Shown here piece after piece: positions 30,252 through 40,804 of a DNA stretch of 64,000 nt (the stretch's first letter is position 1; each line of letters starts with the position of its first letter). A program made the position numbers and the translations under genes. Origin of the DNA: Sphingomonas anseongensis. GTDB taxonomy: Bacteria > Pseudomonadota > Alphaproteobacteria > Sphingomonadales > Sphingomonadaceae. The notes under the pieces are model-generated. The model made no database searches. It had not been told where the DNA came from and saw only the letters and a list, made by a program, of their open reading frames with translations. The DNA is taken from assembly GCF_023516495.1 (NCBI RefSeq), contig NZ_JAMGBC010000001.1, positions 1,760,501 through 1,824,500 of the forward strand, written 5' to 3'.

Positions 30252-31421
30252 CTAGTGCGGGACCGCCTGGATGAGGTCGCCTAGCCCGAAGCCGCGCTTC
30301 TTCTTTTTCGGTTGCTGCTGTTGTTGCGGCTGGGCGCTGTCGGAATCGCCGTACATCGATTCCATGCCGAGCATCAGCGAAGCGGTTGACTTGTAGCGGG
30401 CTCGAACGGTCCACGTCGGCGACTTGGGCTTGTCGGAGAAGTGGGCCTCCGGACCGTAGCCGATCATCATCACCATTCCCGTCGGGGAGGCTCGAACAAC
30501 CTCGGCCGGAATCGTGCACTGGTTCGTCGACGGAGCAAGCACCGCGCCCGACGCAACCAGCCCCTTCACCTGCGCGGGCGTCAGATAGTCCATGTTCGGG
30601 AAAGCGCTGGCCTTGTTGCCCGAGCTCCAGATGATCATGTCGCTACCGCCCGACGATCCGAACATCGATAAGGCATAACCCGTCGCCTGGCTCGCCGGGG
30701 TCCACGTCAGGCGGTTCGCGCCGGACGGGAGCGCGCCTGCAGAGCGGAGGCCGAGGCCGGGCATGAAGTCTTGCCCCTGCGCGAGGCTGAAGGCGATTGC
30801 CGGCGTGTAATTGCCCTCGACCTTGTGCGCTCCGATCAGCGATGCGTTGGACGGCACAGGACGGGAGTCGCGCTGGTTCGGCCACTCGCCATAGCTGGCC
30901 GACTGGCCCGGGCGCGGCGGCTGCGCAGCTTTGACCGCTGCGATCATCGCCGAATAGCCGGGCGGCATCTGGCCAGGCGCGATTTTGGAGAAATCGATCA
31001 CGGTCGGCTGGCCGGCGCCTGTGTGCTCGCCGCAGCCCCAATAGATCAGCATCCGCCCCTTGGGCCGCTGCAATTCGCCCGGCGCGCCGTACGTCTCCCT
31101 GACCGGCTTCGCGACCGCGGGCGCGATCAGCGGCAGGCTCGGCCCCATCTGCAGGCCCGGCGGGATCAAATGCTGCGCTTGCGGAGCAGCCGCCTTCTGC
31201 TTCGACGCGAGGTAGAGGTTGAGCGTGTGCTGCGCAGCTCCGCCGCCGCCGTTCATCATGCTCATGATCTGGCCCATGTCCGGCCGGCCGCCGCCGCCCA
31301 TCATGCCCGCGCCCATCCCGCTCGCCGTCGCGACGTCTATCCAGTAATTCGCAACCGGCGCCGGCGCTGCGGTCGCTCCCCCGACAACCGCGGCCGCTGC
31401 CACAACTGCAATACGCTTCAT
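30252..31421 (-). CDS. Exported protein of unknown function with Met/Gly-rich start and basic tail
   Basis: 389 residues with a signal peptide (about 1-18). A Gly/Met-rich stretch ([11 protein letters not shown] and MSMMNGGGG, about 33-62), a beta-rich body, and a C-terminal tail with five glutamines, KKKKRG and a possible amphipathic end. The body repeats W/Y-rich segments ([15 protein letters not shown]), like fibronectin-type or carbohydrate-binding folds, but I do not recognise a family. Start ATG at 31421; the much longer open frame upstream is antisense to lepA. Divergent from lepA by 42 bases. Confidence 0.75.
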   Translation of the reverse strand: MKRIAVVAAAAVVGGATAAPAPVANYWIDVATASGMGAGMMGGGGRPDMGQIMSMMNGGGGAAQHTLNLYLASKQKAAAPQAQHLIPPGLQMGPSLPLIAPAVAKPVRETYGAPGELQRPKGRMLIYWGCGEHTGAGQPTVIDFSKIAPGQMPPGYSAMIAAVKAAQPPRPGQSASYGEWPNQRDSRPVPSNASLIGAHKVEGNYTPAIAFSLAQGQDFMPGLGLRSAGALPSGANRLTWTPASQATGYALSMFGSSGGSDMIIWSSGNKASAFPNMDYLTPAQVKGLVASGAVLAPSTNQCTIPAEVVRASPTGMVMMIGYGPEAHFSDKPKSPTWTVRARYKSTASLMLGMESMYGDSDSAQPQQQQQPKKKKRGFGLGDLIQAVPH

Positions 31422-31463
31422 GAGATTGCCCCCTTCTCCGCAGCCACTATAGCCCGCGGGGAA

Positions 31464-33269
31464 ATGACTGACATCAGCAAAATCCGCAATTTCAGCATCA
31501 TCGCGCACATCGACCACGGCAAGTCGACCCTCGCCGACCGGCTGATCCAGGCGACCGGCGGGCTGACCGCGCGCGAGATGACGGGCAACGCGCAGGTGCT
31601 CGATAATATGGAGATCGAGCGCGAGCGCGGGATCACCATCAAGGCGCAGACGGTGCGGCTCAACTGGAAGGGCTACGAGCTCAACCTGATGGACACGCCC
31701 GGCCACGTCGACTTCGCCTACGAAGTGTCGCGCAGCCTCGCGGCGTGCGAAGGCGCCCTCCTGGTCGTCGACGCAGCCCAGGGCGTCGAAGCACAGACGT
31801 TGGCGAATGTTTATCAGAGCATTGAGCACGACCACGAGATCGTGCCGGTGATCAACAAGGTCGATTTGCCGTCCGCGGACCCGGAAGGCGTTCGCCAGGA
31901 AATAGAAGAAATCATCGGCCTCGACGCTTCGCAAGCGGTCCTCGCCTCGGCAAAGACGGGGATCGGGATCGAGGAGGTCCTCGACGCCATCGTCGAGCGG
32001 ATCCCGCCGCCCAAGGGCGACGCCGCGGCTCCGCTCAAGGCGATGCTGGTGGACAGCTGGTACGACCCTTACCTCGGCGTCGTCATCCTCGTCCGCGTGA
32101 TCGACGGCACGCTCAAGCACGGCCAGCAGGTCAAGTTCATGGCCGCCGGAACCACGCATCTGGTCGACCGAGTCGGCTGCTTCACCCCCAAGCGCACCGA
32201 CCTGCCAGAGCTCGGCCCCGGCGAAATCGGCTTCATCACCGCGCAGATCAAGGAAGTCGCGGAAACCCGCGTCGGCGACACGATCACCGACGCCAAGCGG
32301 CCGGCCGCGGAGGCTCTGCCCGGCTTCAAGCTCGTCCAGCCCGTCGTCTTCTGCGGCCTGTTCCCCACCGACGCCGCCGACTTCGAGAAGCTGCGCGATT
32401 CCCTGTACAAGCTGCGCCTCAACGACGCCTCGTTCAGCTTCGAGATGGAGACCAGCGCCGCGCTCGGCTTCGGCTTCCGCTGCGGCTTCCTCGGCCTGCT
32501 CCACCTCGAGATCATCCAGGAGCGGCTCACCCGCGAGTACGACCTCGACCTCATCACCACCGCGCCGAGCGTCGTCTACGAAGTCCACCTTCGCGGCGGC
32601 GAGGTGCGGAGTATCCACAACCCCGCCGACTGGCCCGACGCCAATGCGATCGAAAGCGTCGAGGAGCCGTGGATCGAAGCGACCATCTACATGCCCGACG
32701 AATATCTCGGCTCGGTGCTCAAGCTCTGCCAGGACCGCCGCGGCGTGCAGAAGAATTTGACCTATGTCGGCACCGGCGCCCACGCGCGCGCCCAGCTCAC
32801 CTACGAGCTGCCGCTCAACGAGGTCGTGTTCGATTTCTACGACCGGCTGAAGTCGATCAGCCGCGGCTACGCGAGCTTCGATTACCACCAGGTCGGCCAC
32901 CGCCCCGGCGACCTCGTCAAGATGAGCATCATGGTCAACGGCGAGCCGGTCGATGCGCTGAGCATGATCGTCGACCGCGCCAATGCGGAGGCGCGCGGCC
33001 GCGGCATGTGCGAGCGGCTGAAGGACCTCATCCCCCGCCACCTGTTCAAGATCCCCATCCAGGCGGCGATCGGCGGCAAGATCATCGCGCGCGAGACGAT
33101 CGGCGCGCTGCGCAAGGACGTCACCGCCAAATGCTATGGCGGCGACGCGACGCGCAAACGCAAGCTGCTCGAGAAGCAGAAGAAGGGGAAAGCGCGGATG
33201 CGTGAGTACGGATCCGTGTCGATACCGCAGGAAGCTTTCATCGCCGCTTTGCGCATGGGCGAAGAGTGA
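31464..33269 (+). CDS. lepA: Elongation factor 4 (LepA)
   Basis: 601-residue translational GTPase that binds ribosomes and back-translocates or aids their assembly. Seen: AHIDHGKST (G1), RGITI (G2), DTPGHVDF (G3), NKVD (G4), SAKTG (G5), and the LepA-specific C-terminal domain with [20 protein letters not shown]. Start ATG at 31464 fits the conserved [15 protein letters not shown]. Length is normal. Confidence 0.97.
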   Translation: MTDISKIRNFSIIAHIDHGKSTLADRLIQATGGLTAREMTGNAQVLDNMEIERERGITIKAQTVRLNWKGYELNLMDTPGHVDFAYEVSRSLAACEGALLVVDAAQGVEAQTLANVYQSIEHDHEIVPVINKVDLPSADPEGVRQEIEEIIGLDASQAVLASAKTGIGIEEVLDAIVERIPPPKGDAAAPLKAMLVDSWYDPYLGVVILVRVIDGTLKHGQQVKFMAAGTTHLVDRVGCFTPKRTDLPELGPGEIGFITAQIKEVAETRVGDTITDAKRPAAEALPGFKLVQPVVFCGLFPTDAADFEKLRDSLYKLRLNDASFSFEMETSAALGFGFRCGFLGLLHLEIIQERLTREYDLDLITTAPSVVYEVHLRGGEVRSIHNPADWPDANAIESVEEPWIEATIYMPDEYLGSVLKLCQDRRGVQKNLTYVGTGAHARAQLTYELPLNEVVFDFYDRLKSISRGYASFDYHQVGHRPGDLVKMSIMVNGEPVDALSMIVDRANAEARGRGMCERLKDLIPRHLFKIPIQAAIGGKIIARETIGALRKDVTAKCYGGDATRKRKLLEKQKKGKARMREYGSVSIPQEAFIAALRMGEE

Positions 33270-33277
33270 GCCGCGCA

Positions 33278-33296
33278 GCCATGCCGGGGGCATGGC
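33278..33296 (+). terminator. Stem-loop after lepA
   Basis: GCCATGCC / GGCATGGC, 8-bp perfect stem with a GGG loop, eight bases after the lepA stop. No T-run. Confidence 0.35.
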
Positions 33297-33365
33297 GAGC
33301 AGGTCACTTAAGCCGCTCAGACGTTATCTACTGCACCCAGTCCCGATCCGGAGACCACCGCCACC

Positions 33366-33674
33366 ATGACCTACAAGAGCACATTCCAGGACCGCGCAGC
33401 CCAGGCGGCGCAGGCCAAGCAAAAGGCGCTGGAGCAGCTCCAGTCGCGCCCGCCGGTCGACGAGAAGCTCGCCGCCGAGCGCATCGCGGCCGGGGAGGAG
33501 AAGGCGGCCGCCAAGGCGCAGAAGGCGGCGGCGAAGAAGGCCGAGCGCGAGGCCGGCAAGGAAGCCCAAGCCGCCGACGCTGCGGCCAAGGCGGCTGCGG
33601 CGGCTCCCAAGTCGGAGGCCGAGCTGAAGGCGGCGCGCGATGCAAGGTATGCGAAGAGGAAGGCGCGGAGGTAA
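33366..33674 (+). CDS. DUF6481-type small basic coiled-coil protein
   Basis: 102 residues, almost wholly Ala/Lys/Glu helix with a basic end (DARYAKRKARR). The start TYKSTFQDRAAQAAQAKQKALEQL matches what I recall of the DUF6481 group in alphaproteobacteria. Function unknown; nucleic-acid binding is possible from charge. ATG after CCGCCACC, weak ribosome site. Confidence 0.7.
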   Translation: MTYKSTFQDRAAQAAQAKQKALEQLQSRPPVDEKLAAERIAAGEEKAAAKAQKAAAKKAEREAGKEAQAADAAAKAAAAAPKSEAELKAARDARYAKRKARR

Positions 33675-33695
33675 TGCCGGTTAGGGCTCCACAGG

Positions 33696-33714
33696 CAACG
33701 CCATTGCGGCGTTG
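33696..33714. other. Inverted repeat at left edge of the AT-richer island
   Basis: CAACGCC / GGCGTTG, 7-bp stem with a 5-base loop, 21 bases after the DUF6481 stop. A second perfect inverted repeat (GTGGCG / CGCCAC) lies at 33813-33827, 26 bases after the KAP stop on the minus strand, and may terminate it. The 33675-33852 spacer shows no gene above 19 codons. Confidence 0.35.
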
Positions 33715-33852
33715 AGGATGGATAGGAGTAACGCACCGGATAACCAAAAGCGGCCGTGCCAGGCTTGGCTCAACTAAGGCCAACTTGGCAGGAAGAGCTG
33801 TTGCATTCTAGAGTGGCGTAACGCCACCTCCGCGCATCCGCGAACTGACTCG

Positions 33853-36800
33853 CTAGCTCAATTTATCTCGGACGAATGCGGCCCATTCTCGTACACTCGC
33901 CTCCCTCGACCTTATTGCCCGCCCCAGCCGCCATTGTACCTTGGTTAGCAGGCTCGTCTCGGTGCCGCGTAGAGCATCGATATTTCTCTCAATGAAAGTT
34001 CGACCCGCTCCCGAACGAGAAAGAGGATCGAAGAGAGTAATAAGCGCATCCCGCAAAAACGGGCGCCGCGAAGCTTCTGACCGAAAATGATCATTCTTGG
34101 CGAGGAGGAGGAAAAGATCGGTGTCCCCGCGTTCCACCGTTGCGCGTAAGCCTGCGCGCAACACGTCGACCCTCGATTGATCGTTGAGCCACGGAAGCAG
34201 TTTGGCGACGCGGAGAACGCCATGGTACCCGATTGATCCAGTTGGACCATTCAGAATCGCCGTAAGCGCGTCATGCAGTGTCGATGACTTTCTCTGTGGC
34301 TCAAGGAGGGGCATTTTGGCTCCGCCGATCCGCGACCAAAGCGGTGACTGGCCGGTGATCAACTCCTTCCAGTCATCGACACTGAACGAGGAAAGCCTCT
34401 TGACCAAGAGGTCGGTAGCCTGCGCTTTATCCAGATAGTTTATGTAGTCAGCAAATGCACCTTCCTCACTTGTAAGTATTTTTTCCTCAAAGTTCTCTAT
34501 TTGAACCATCAAACTCGCCAGTGATCTGGCTTGGCTTTCCGTTAGCCACGCCCGAAAGCTTGCGAAGTTTTTAATCATCCATTTCGAGTCGACCCAGTGG
34601 CCAATATTGCCACTTACAACAGCGTGGCGAAGCAATGGAGGTAACAACTCAAAAAGGTTTGAGGAGCTTTCATCAAAGGATTTGAAGAGAGGTAGAAAGC
34701 TTCGATCATTCATTGCTCGGATGTTTATTAGAACGCTCCGAGCCACGTCGACTGGCTCTAGCAACTTGCTATGCGCTTGGGCGGCGTTCTCGTCATCAAA
34801 ACCAACATCATATGTCAGGCGTAACGCCGTTATCGGTCCGAGCAAGGGCACTTTTGGATTGCTTATCGCCAAGTCTGTTAACTCGTTGATGGTGTCGTCG
34901 GCCTTGAGCTCGTCTGCCAACTCCTTGAACTCTGGTTCTGCGTGCACCCGCTCGGCGTAGAGTCTTATCGCCGCCGTCTTCGCGGCGGCGGGTGCTTCTT
35001 CGCTCCGGAGAGTTTCGCCAATTCCGGCAACCAGGTTCGTGTAAAATTCACTGCGCTCCCCTTGGAAGATCTGGGCGGCGGGCTCCCTCCCGACAAGGGC
35101 TGCCCGTCCTGGGACTGCCCAAGATGAAGTGGTGGCCATCTCGTCGATTAGCCGTGCGGCGACCTCCGCATACGTTGCCTCGCACTTTGTTACTTTAAGG
35201 AAGGCAGCATCGTCATCGGAATGCTTCAGTATCTTAAGCGCGAGGTTGATGTCCGCTATCGGCAAACGCCCTGCTTTCTCACCAACGGCCGCCACAATCG
35301 ACGATCCAGCTTCTACAAGAGTCGCCAGTTCTTTCTCGTCCGTTGATTTGTCGATCGCAGTGACGACGATGGACAAGAGAGCGTCCGCGCCGTTGGTTAT
35401 TAGCGAGGCGGATACGCATCCAATGAGTGCCTCAACTGCTTTGGTGACAACTGCTGGTTGGACGTTGACTCCATCCGAACCCTGAATGGCGACCCAAAGG
35501 CGGTCCCAAACCATTTGTGAAATTCCGTCCCGTGCGGCGGCGAGGTAACTGGCAAGCGTGAGTAGAGGCGCTGCGTCCGCAAGGCCGGCCGTAGTTTTGG
35601 GCGGAGTCTCGATGTACCGTTCGAGGACGCCATCAAAGCCACGAACGCCTCTCGCTCGGTCAAATGTTTTCTGCTCGCTCTCGTCCAGCGCGCGGCGAAG
35701 TTCGTCTCCGAGGACAACTTGGGCTGCATCGTCGGCACGCACGCCAAAGTGGACAGCGGCGAGTTGGGTTTGCCATTCATTGCCAATCTCGCTTCCCGGC
35801 TTCTCAGTTGACAAGAGAGCTAAAATGTCCGCGTCCGCTTTGGTCCTATTCGCAACATAATAGGCGAGGAGCGAGGGGCTGACGCGATCGGCCGATTGCG
35901 CCTGTAGGCTCACTAGCTGGTTTAAGAATCGGTTGATCCTTCTCGGTGTTATGCGCCCATCATCCCGGGCGCGGCACCATTGTTCGAAATATTGCCCAAC
36001 CCAATACAGCTCCCTTGCGAAACTCTCTCGATCAGCAAGCTCCACAAACCGGAACTGTCGTTCGAGGAAGGCGCGCCAATCTGATAAGACAGGTGGGGGC
36101 ACTTCAAATATGACGTCAAAGCTCTTCTCAATCAGCTGATCGCTATCGAAGCCCGTGTTGTGCTGGGCTTTTACCAGTTCGCTCAGTGCCTGCTTATCCA
36201 GTGGCACGATAAGCAATGGTTCTTTTTCGGGTGACACTCTGTGTGTCTCATCAGCGACGAGACCAACCATCACGGACCAGATGCCGAGAGCTTCGAGCGG
36301 ATCGATGCGGTCAAGATTGTCCACCACAAAGACCAGGCGGCTGCTTTTTTGAGACCTGATAATGCGACGGAGGATGCGCCGAAACTCAATGGTGGTTGGT
36401 TGCGGCTTGCGAACGGTTGTGGAGGATGAATCTTCGGTGTTCCGCGTCAGAATGAGAGAAAGGATGTCAGGGCCACTTTGCCAGAAGTGCTGGATTCGTA
36501 CCCCGAACTTCTCGTCTGCTGCCAATGACTTCCACTTCCTCGTGGCAAGAAAGGATACTGGAAAAATGCTGATCATCAACAGCAGGTATAACAAGGTCGC
36601 GATCAGTATTGCCCGACCGACACCGCTCGGTTTATCTGAAAAAACAGCTGTCAGAACGTCAAAATCTAATAACGAGATGAGAAACGGTAGAGGCAAAAGT
36701 AAAACGAGCAGCACCTTCGCGAGCCACGTGAGCTTGGACTGCTTCCTCGTTGTTGAATCTTCTCGTTCTCCGGAGATTTCCTGAAATGTTTCCTTCCAAG

Positions 36801-37140
36801 TCTTGAGTCGGGTTAGCCTCTTTCCGATCAGAAATGAGATCAATTCTTCGAGGATTGAGCGCCGCGAGGGATCGCCTTGATGAGCCCAAGCATCATATTT
36901 GAAGATAATGTATTTTCCAGAATGCTCGTTAGCCAATCGCTTTTCGAACTGGTGAACAATGCTGGACTTGCCGGTTCCCCACCGTCCCAATAGCGCAATC
37001 ATCCGCAGACGCGGCTCGTTCACAATGCTATTGATAATCCCATCAACAATGCCGCTGTGTGCTTGAAAGCGGTCTTTGTCGGCTGGTTCGTCGATGATGT
37101 AGCGCGGCTTTGATGCCGCCGGCTTGCGGACGCTTTGCAC
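33853..37140 (-). CDS. KAP-family P-loop NTPase with membrane segments, candidate defence gene
   Basis: 1095 residues. KAP NTPases (Kidins220/ARMS and PifA family) are STAND-like ATPases; F-plasmid PifA excludes phage T7. Seen: Walker A GRWGTGKSS at 52-60, the family YDAW motif near 82-85, two transmembrane helices inserted in the ATPase domain (about 139-158 and 176-199, a KAP hallmark), Walker B VFVVDNLDR (about 270-278) with Asp274. The C-terminal 600 residues are helical and repeat-like, a likely sensor or partner surface. Start GTG at 37140 after a G-rich stretch. Base composition is clearly AT-richer than all neighbours and codon choice differs, so recent transfer is likely. It stands alone; no toxin, integrase or tRNA is beside it. 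Confidence 0.85.
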   Translation of the reverse strand: MQSVRKPAASKPRYIIDEPADKDRFQAHSGIVDGIINSIVNEPRLRMIALLGRWGTGKSSIVHQFEKRLANEHSGKYIIFKYDAWAHQGDPSRRSILEELISFLIGKRLTRLKTWKETFQEISGEREDSTTRKQSKLTWLAKVLLVLLLPLPFLISLLDFDVLTAVFSDKPSGVGRAILIATLLYLLLMISIFPVSFLATRKWKSLAADEKFGVRIQHFWQSGPDILSLILTRNTEDSSSTTVRKPQPTTIEFRRILRRIIRSQKSSRLVFVVDNLDRIDPLEALGIWSVMVGLVADETHRVSPEKEPLLIVPLDKQALSELVKAQHNTGFDSDQLIEKSFDVIFEVPPPVLSDWRAFLERQFRFVELADRESFARELYWVGQYFEQWCRARDDGRITPRRINRFLNQLVSLQAQSADRVSPSLLAYYVANRTKADADILALLSTEKPGSEIGNEWQTQLAAVHFGVRADDAAQVVLGDELRRALDESEQKTFDRARGVRGFDGVLERYIETPPKTTAGLADAAPLLTLASYLAAARDGISQMVWDRLWVAIQGSDGVNVQPAVVTKAVEALIGCVSASLITNGADALLSIVVTAIDKSTDEKELATLVEAGSSIVAAVGEKAGRLPIADINLALKILKHSDDDAAFLKVTKCEATYAEVAARLIDEMATTSSWAVPGRAALVGREPAAQIFQGERSEFYTNLVAGIGETLRSEEAPAAAKTAAIRLYAERVHAEPEFKELADELKADDTINELTDLAISNPKVPLLGPITALRLTYDVGFDDENAAQAHSKLLEPVDVARSVLINIRAMNDRSFLPLFKSFDESSSNLFELLPPLLRHAVVSGNIGHWVDSKWMIKNFASFRAWLTESQARSLASLMVQIENFEEKILTSEEGAFADYINYLDKAQATDLLVKRLSSFSVDDWKELITGQSPLWSRIGGAKMPLLEPQRKSSTLHDALTAILNGPTGSIGYHGVLRVAKLLPWLNDQSRVDVLRAGLRATVERGDTDLFLLLAKNDHFRSEASRRPFLRDALITLFDPLSRSGAGRTFIERNIDALRGTETSLLTKVQWRLGRAIRSREASVREWAAFVRDKLS

Positions 37141-37180
37141 TAATCCCCCTGTCCCCCGAGCGGAGAGAGGCTAAGCCTGC

Positions 37181-38155
37181 TCAACCGCTTGCGTCAAACC
37201 CTCCGCAACCTCGGCCCGGCCTTGTCCTGAGGGAAGTGGCCGTACCGTCGCGAAGTGAATTCGCGCCGTCGATCGACACGGCTTTGCCGGTCGTCGGCCG
37301 AACTGGGCACGCATCTCTCGGCGAAGTCGACGTGTCAGTGTCCTGACTGTCGCCTTCGCCTTGGTGCTCTTCGGCCGTCCAATCCACCGGCTCTTTGCCC
37401 CGCTTAACTAGCTCCTCGTTAAGCGCCTCGCGGAGTTCCGCCATGCGATTGGGGCCATAGCCCGCCTCCCCGGCCGACCAGCCGTTCTCGGCGGTCAGGA
37501 TCATGTCGGGCTGGCGCTGGTTGGCCCTGTTCCACGGCTCGTCTGGCTGGGGCTCCAGCCGCCTGGCCTTCTCCCAGTCGATGGGAAGCTCGGTCAGGAT
37601 CTCGAACGCCGCGCGCTTGCCGGCATTGCCGCTGATCTCCTGAAGGTAGAGGCGGCGGCAGCCCAGAAGCTTCCTGCAGATGCTGGTCTGCGCCTCCCCG
37701 ACGCGCCCCATCAGCGAGGCCCCGTCCTCCCACTCGCCATGCTCGTTCATGACCTGCCCGGGCTGCGGCATCGCGATCGCCGAGGAAGCCATGAGCTTGC
37801 TGCGCCGGTTGATACCGGGGACCTCGCCCGTGAACGGCGGGCGGGAATCCAGCCCGTTACGGCGGCGGCCGATGATGATCGCCGCGTCCCAGGACGTGCG
37901 GAAGCTGTCGGCGGAGGGAGTCTTGTACAGCGCCTCGGCGCCGGTGGCGTGCTTGCCCATCTGGCAGACCGCCGACTGGACCGTGCCGGTCGAGGCGATG
38001 CGGGCGATGAGCTCGCGCTGAAGCTCCGGGGTCCAGCCGTCCGGGCGTTTGACCTTGCGGACCACGGGGTCGAAGCGGAGGAGGGGCGCGATCTCGGGAT
38101 CGGCGGCGAGGGTGGCGAAATCCGGGATTTCGCCGCGGGGTGTCGAATCGCTCAT
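37181..38155 (-). CDS. HTH-like protein of sphingomonad type; 3' end formed by a REP-like element
   Basis: 324 residues. The N-terminal part holds a repeat-like helical segment (DGWTPELQRELIARIASTGTV... about 40-95) like the small DNA-binding helix-turn-helix proteins of sphingomonads that start with GWTP.RQR. The middle (about 130-270) is unrecognised. The last ~45 residues, starting near PVRPTTGKAVSID, are read from a repeat element (37245-37300), so the original C-terminus has probably been replaced. ATG at 38155. Function unknown. Confidence 0.65.
   Translation of the reverse strand: MSDSTPRGEIPDFATLAADPEIAPLLRFDPVVRKVKRPDGWTPELQRELIARIASTGTVQSAVCQMGKHATGAEALYKTPSADSFRTSWDAAIIIGRRRNGLDSRPPFTGEVPGINRRSKLMASSAIAMPQPGQVMNEHGEWEDGASLMGRVGEAQTSICRKLLGCRRLYLQEISGNAGKRAAFEILTELPIDWEKARRLEPQPDEPWNRANQRQPDMILTAENGWSAGEAGYGPNRMAELREALNEELVKRGKEPVDWTAEEHQGEGDSQDTDTSTSPRDACPVRPTTGKAVSIDGANSLRDGTATSLRTRPGRGCGGFDASG
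37245..37300. repeat. REP-like palindromic element, copy 1
   Basis: 56 bases. Contains a stem CGCGAA / TTCGCG (loop GTGAA) followed by a 34-base block, 37267-37300, that is identical to 38245-38278. The block includes CGGC-TTT-GCCG, a second small hairpin. It lies inside the 3' part of the 324-residue gene. Confidence 0.75.
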
Positions 38156-38220
38156 CGGCGAGTTTGGAGCAGGCGAAATCCTAATAGGAAAGGGGGGGGC
38201 GTGTGGGCCGGCGCGGAGTG

Positions 38221-38278
38221 CCGTCACGCGAGTGAATCGCGTGACGTCGATCGACACGGCTTTGCCGGTCGTCGGCCG
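38221..38278. repeat. REP-like palindromic element, copy 2
   Basis: 58 bases, same orientation as copy 1. An 8-bp perfect stem GTCACGCG / CGCGTGAC with loop AGTGAAT, then the 34-base block shared with copy 1. Sits in the divergent spacer between the 324-residue gene and the histidine kinase. An 18-base perfect palindrome follows at 38297-38314. The two copies are 978 bases apart, a multiple of three. Confidence 0.75.
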
Positions 38279-38380
38279 CGGCTTGCCGTCTCTCCCGGAA
38301 TCCGGCCGGATTCCGCTCGGCGGCGCGCACGTTACGCAAGTTAGGTGACTCTTTACAAAAAATCTCGCAATCTCCGAGTC

Positions 38381-40771
38381 ATGGCTACTGGGGGGATCAA
38401 GAAAGCGCCGGGGGCGCGGGCGGCTGCGAACGAGGCCGAGATCGCGATCCTTCCGCTCGAGCAGCTCCCGCCCGGAATGCCGCCGGAGATGTTCACCGCG
38501 ACCGGCATGCTGGCGATCGCCGACATGCTCCCGATCATGTGCGCCTATATCGACCGCGACGAGAAGGTGCGGTTCCTCAACCGGCCGCTGGCGGACTATT
38601 TCGAGCAGACCCGCGATGAGCTGCTGGGGCTCCCGATCCGCGAGGTGATGGGGGAGGAGACCTATGCGGAGCGCAAGCCGCTGATCGACGCGGCGATGGC
38701 GGGGGAGAAGCAGTTCTTCGTCGCGAGCTTCAACCATCCGACGCGCGGGCCGGCGGCGATCCAGGCGGAATATGTGCCGTGGACCGGCAAGAGCGGGCGC
38801 GTCGACGGGATCATCATGCTGGTCAAGGACGTGACCGAGCAGAGGGTCGCCGAGCGGGCGCTCAAGGAGAGCGAGGCGCGGTTCAAGCGGATCGCCAACT
38901 CCGCGCCGGCGCTGATGTGGGTGACTCGGCTCGACCGTACGCGCGACTTCGTCAACGACGCCTACATGGACTTCCTGTGCACCGAGGACCGCGAGTTCGC
39001 GCGCAGCTATGACTGGCGCGACGGGATCCATCCGGACGATGCTGAGCGGGTGGTCGCGGAGAGCCTGGCCGGCGAGGCTTCGGGCAAGACCTTCGCGCTG
39101 GAGGCGCGGTTCAGGCGCGGGGACGGCGAGTATCGCTGGCTCAAGAGCGTGTCGTCGCCGCGGTTCGGGCCGGACGGGGAACTGATCGGCTTCATCGGGG
39201 TGGCGACCGACATCACGCTCGCGAAGGAGGCGGAGCTCGAGCTTCGGCGGCAGGTCGAGGAGCGGACGCACGAGCTCGCAGCGAGCGAGGCGCGCTTCCG
39301 AGCGATCTTCGATGCGGTGCTGGAGGTGCTCTGCCTCCTCACTCCGGACGGCACGATTGTCGAGATGAACTCGAAGGATGCGCCGTGGCGGGCGAGGAAC
39401 GCGCGGGAAGCGATCGGCGGCAAGATCTGGGATGCGCCGACGCTTCGCGCCTATCCGCAGCACAAGCCGCTGATCAAGCAGGCGGTGAAGACCGCGGCGA
39501 AGGGCGAGACGTTCACCACCCAGGTGACGATGGAGCGGCCGGGCGTCCAGACCGCCTACCTCGACGTCGCGGTGCAGCCGGTGCGGGACGGCGACGGCAA
39601 GGTGACCTACCTGCTGTTCGAGGCTCGCGACATCACCGAGCTCAAGGCGGCCCAGGAGCAGCTTCGCCAGAGCCAGAAGATGGAGGCGCTGGGCCAACTG
39701 ACCGGCGGGATCGCGCACGACTTCAACAACCTCCTGACGGTCGTCGTGGGCGGGCTCGACCTCGTCGCCAAGCGGGTCGAGGACGCCAAGCTCAAGCGTT
39801 ACGCGACCAACGCGCTGACGGCCGCCGAGCGCGGAGCGAGGCTGACCGGCCAGCTGCTCGCCTTCAGCCGGGTGCAGAGGCTCGAGGTCCGCCCGGTCCA
39901 TGTGGCGCCGCTGATCCAGAACATGCGCCCGCTCCTGAGGAACGTGCTCGGCCCCGGAATCACCAAGGAGTTCGACCTCGACGAGACGACGATGCCGGTG
40001 TTGGCCGACCCGACCCAGCTCGAGGTCGCGGTGCTCAACCTCGCGATCAATGCGAGGGACGCAATGCCCAAGGGCGGCGTGCTGAAGTTCGTCACCAGGT
40101 CGGTACACGTCGACGGCGACCCGGAGCTGGAAAGCGGCAACTATGTCGAGCTGTGCATCAGCGACACCGGCGTCGGGATGCCCGAAGAGGTCGCGTCGCG
40201 AGCCTTCGAGCCTTTCTTCACGACCAAGGAGATCGGCAAGGGCACCGGCCTTGGCCTGTCGATGGTCTATGGCATGGCGCGCCAGTCCGGAGGCACCGCG
40301 CGGATCGACACGACGCCGGGGGATGGCACTGCGATCAAATTGTTCTTCAAGGCCGCCCAGGGCGTGGCCGAAGCCGACCATGCCGCCGACGAAGAGGATG
40401 GCGAGCTGGTCGCCATCGACGCCGCCTCCGTGCTTGTGATCGACGACGATCCCGACGTGCGCGGCTTCGTCGCGGAGGCGCTTGCGGAGGAAGGCTTCGA
40501 CGTCCGCCACTGCGGCGACGGCAAGACGGGGCTCAAGGAGTTCGCAAAGAGAAGGCCCGACCTCGTCGTCCTCGACTTCGTGATGCCGGAAATGTCGGGC
40601 GCGGACGTCGCCCGCGAGATGCTCAGCCAGGCCCCAGACCAGAAGATTCTGTTCGTGTCCGGCTATAGCGAGACCGACGCGATCAAGTGGATCGCTCCCG
40701 ACTCCCCCCTGCTTCCCAAGCCGTTCCGGTCGGACGCTCTGTGCAAGGCGGTGCGGAGCGCGCTGAGCTGA
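38381..40771 (+). CDS. Hybrid sensor histidine kinase with PAS domains and receiver
   Basis: 796 residues, no membrane helix, so cytosolic. Three PAS-like domains (about 45-160, 165-290, 305-425), a HisKA domain with phospho-acceptor His in [11 protein letters not shown], an ATPase domain ([36 protein letters not shown]) and a C-terminal receiver with DDDPDVRG and the phospho-accepting Asp in [10 protein letters not shown]. It senses an unknown small or redox signal and phosphorylates an unknown partner. ATG at 38381. Confidence 0.9.
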   Translation: MATGGIKKAPGARAAANEAEIAILPLEQLPPGMPPEMFTATGMLAIADMLPIMCAYIDRDEKVRFLNRPLADYFEQTRDELLGLPIREVMGEETYAERKPLIDAAMAGEKQFFVASFNHPTRGPAAIQAEYVPWTGKSGRVDGIIMLVKDVTEQRVAERALKESEARFKRIANSAPALMWVTRLDRTRDFVNDAYMDFLCTEDREFARSYDWRDGIHPDDAERVVAESLAGEASGKTFALEARFRRGDGEYRWLKSVSSPRFGPDGELIGFIGVATDITLAKEAELELRRQVEERTHELAASEARFRAIFDAVLEVLCLLTPDGTIVEMNSKDAPWRARNAREAIGGKIWDAPTLRAYPQHKPLIKQAVKTAAKGETFTTQVTMERPGVQTAYLDVAVQPVRDGDGKVTYLLFEARDITELKAAQEQLRQSQKMEALGQLTGGIAHDFNNLLTVVVGGLDLVAKRVEDAKLKRYATNALTAAERGARLTGQLLAFSRVQRLEVRPVHVAPLIQNMRPLLRNVLGPGITKEFDLDETTMPVLADPTQLEVAVLNLAINARDAMPKGGVLKFVTRSVHVDGDPELESGNYVELCISDTGVGMPEEVASRAFEPFFTTKEIGKGTGLGLSMVYGMARQSGGTARIDTTPGDGTAIKLFFKAAQGVAEADHAADEEDGELVAIDAASVLVIDDDPDVRGFVAEALAEEGFDVRHCGDGKTGLKEFAKRRPDLVVLDFVMPEMSGADVAREMLSQAPDQKILFVSGYSETDAIKWIAPDSPLLPKPFRSDALCKAVRSALS

Positions 40772-40804
40772 GGAAACGCGTGAGCGCTCGAGCGTTCAAC
40801 CGCA

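Noticed and set aside
31422-33293. Long minus-strand open frame of about 1000 codons across lepA
   Set aside because: It is antisense to lepA, whose GTPase motifs are clear; only the part below 31421 is a real gene.
33675-33852. tRNA or integrase remnants beside the KAP gene
   Set aside because: No tRNA fold or recombinase frame was found by eye; borders are therefore undefined.
38156-40510. Long minus-strand frame extending the 324-residue gene into the histidine kinase
   Set aside because: High-GC antisense frame; sequence is Arg/Asp/Leu-rich without motifs, and the plus-strand kinase is well supported.
40772-40796. EcfG-like GGAAA-N16-CGTT before the EF-hand gene
   Set aside because: Too close to the start codon and the -35 differs at the last base.
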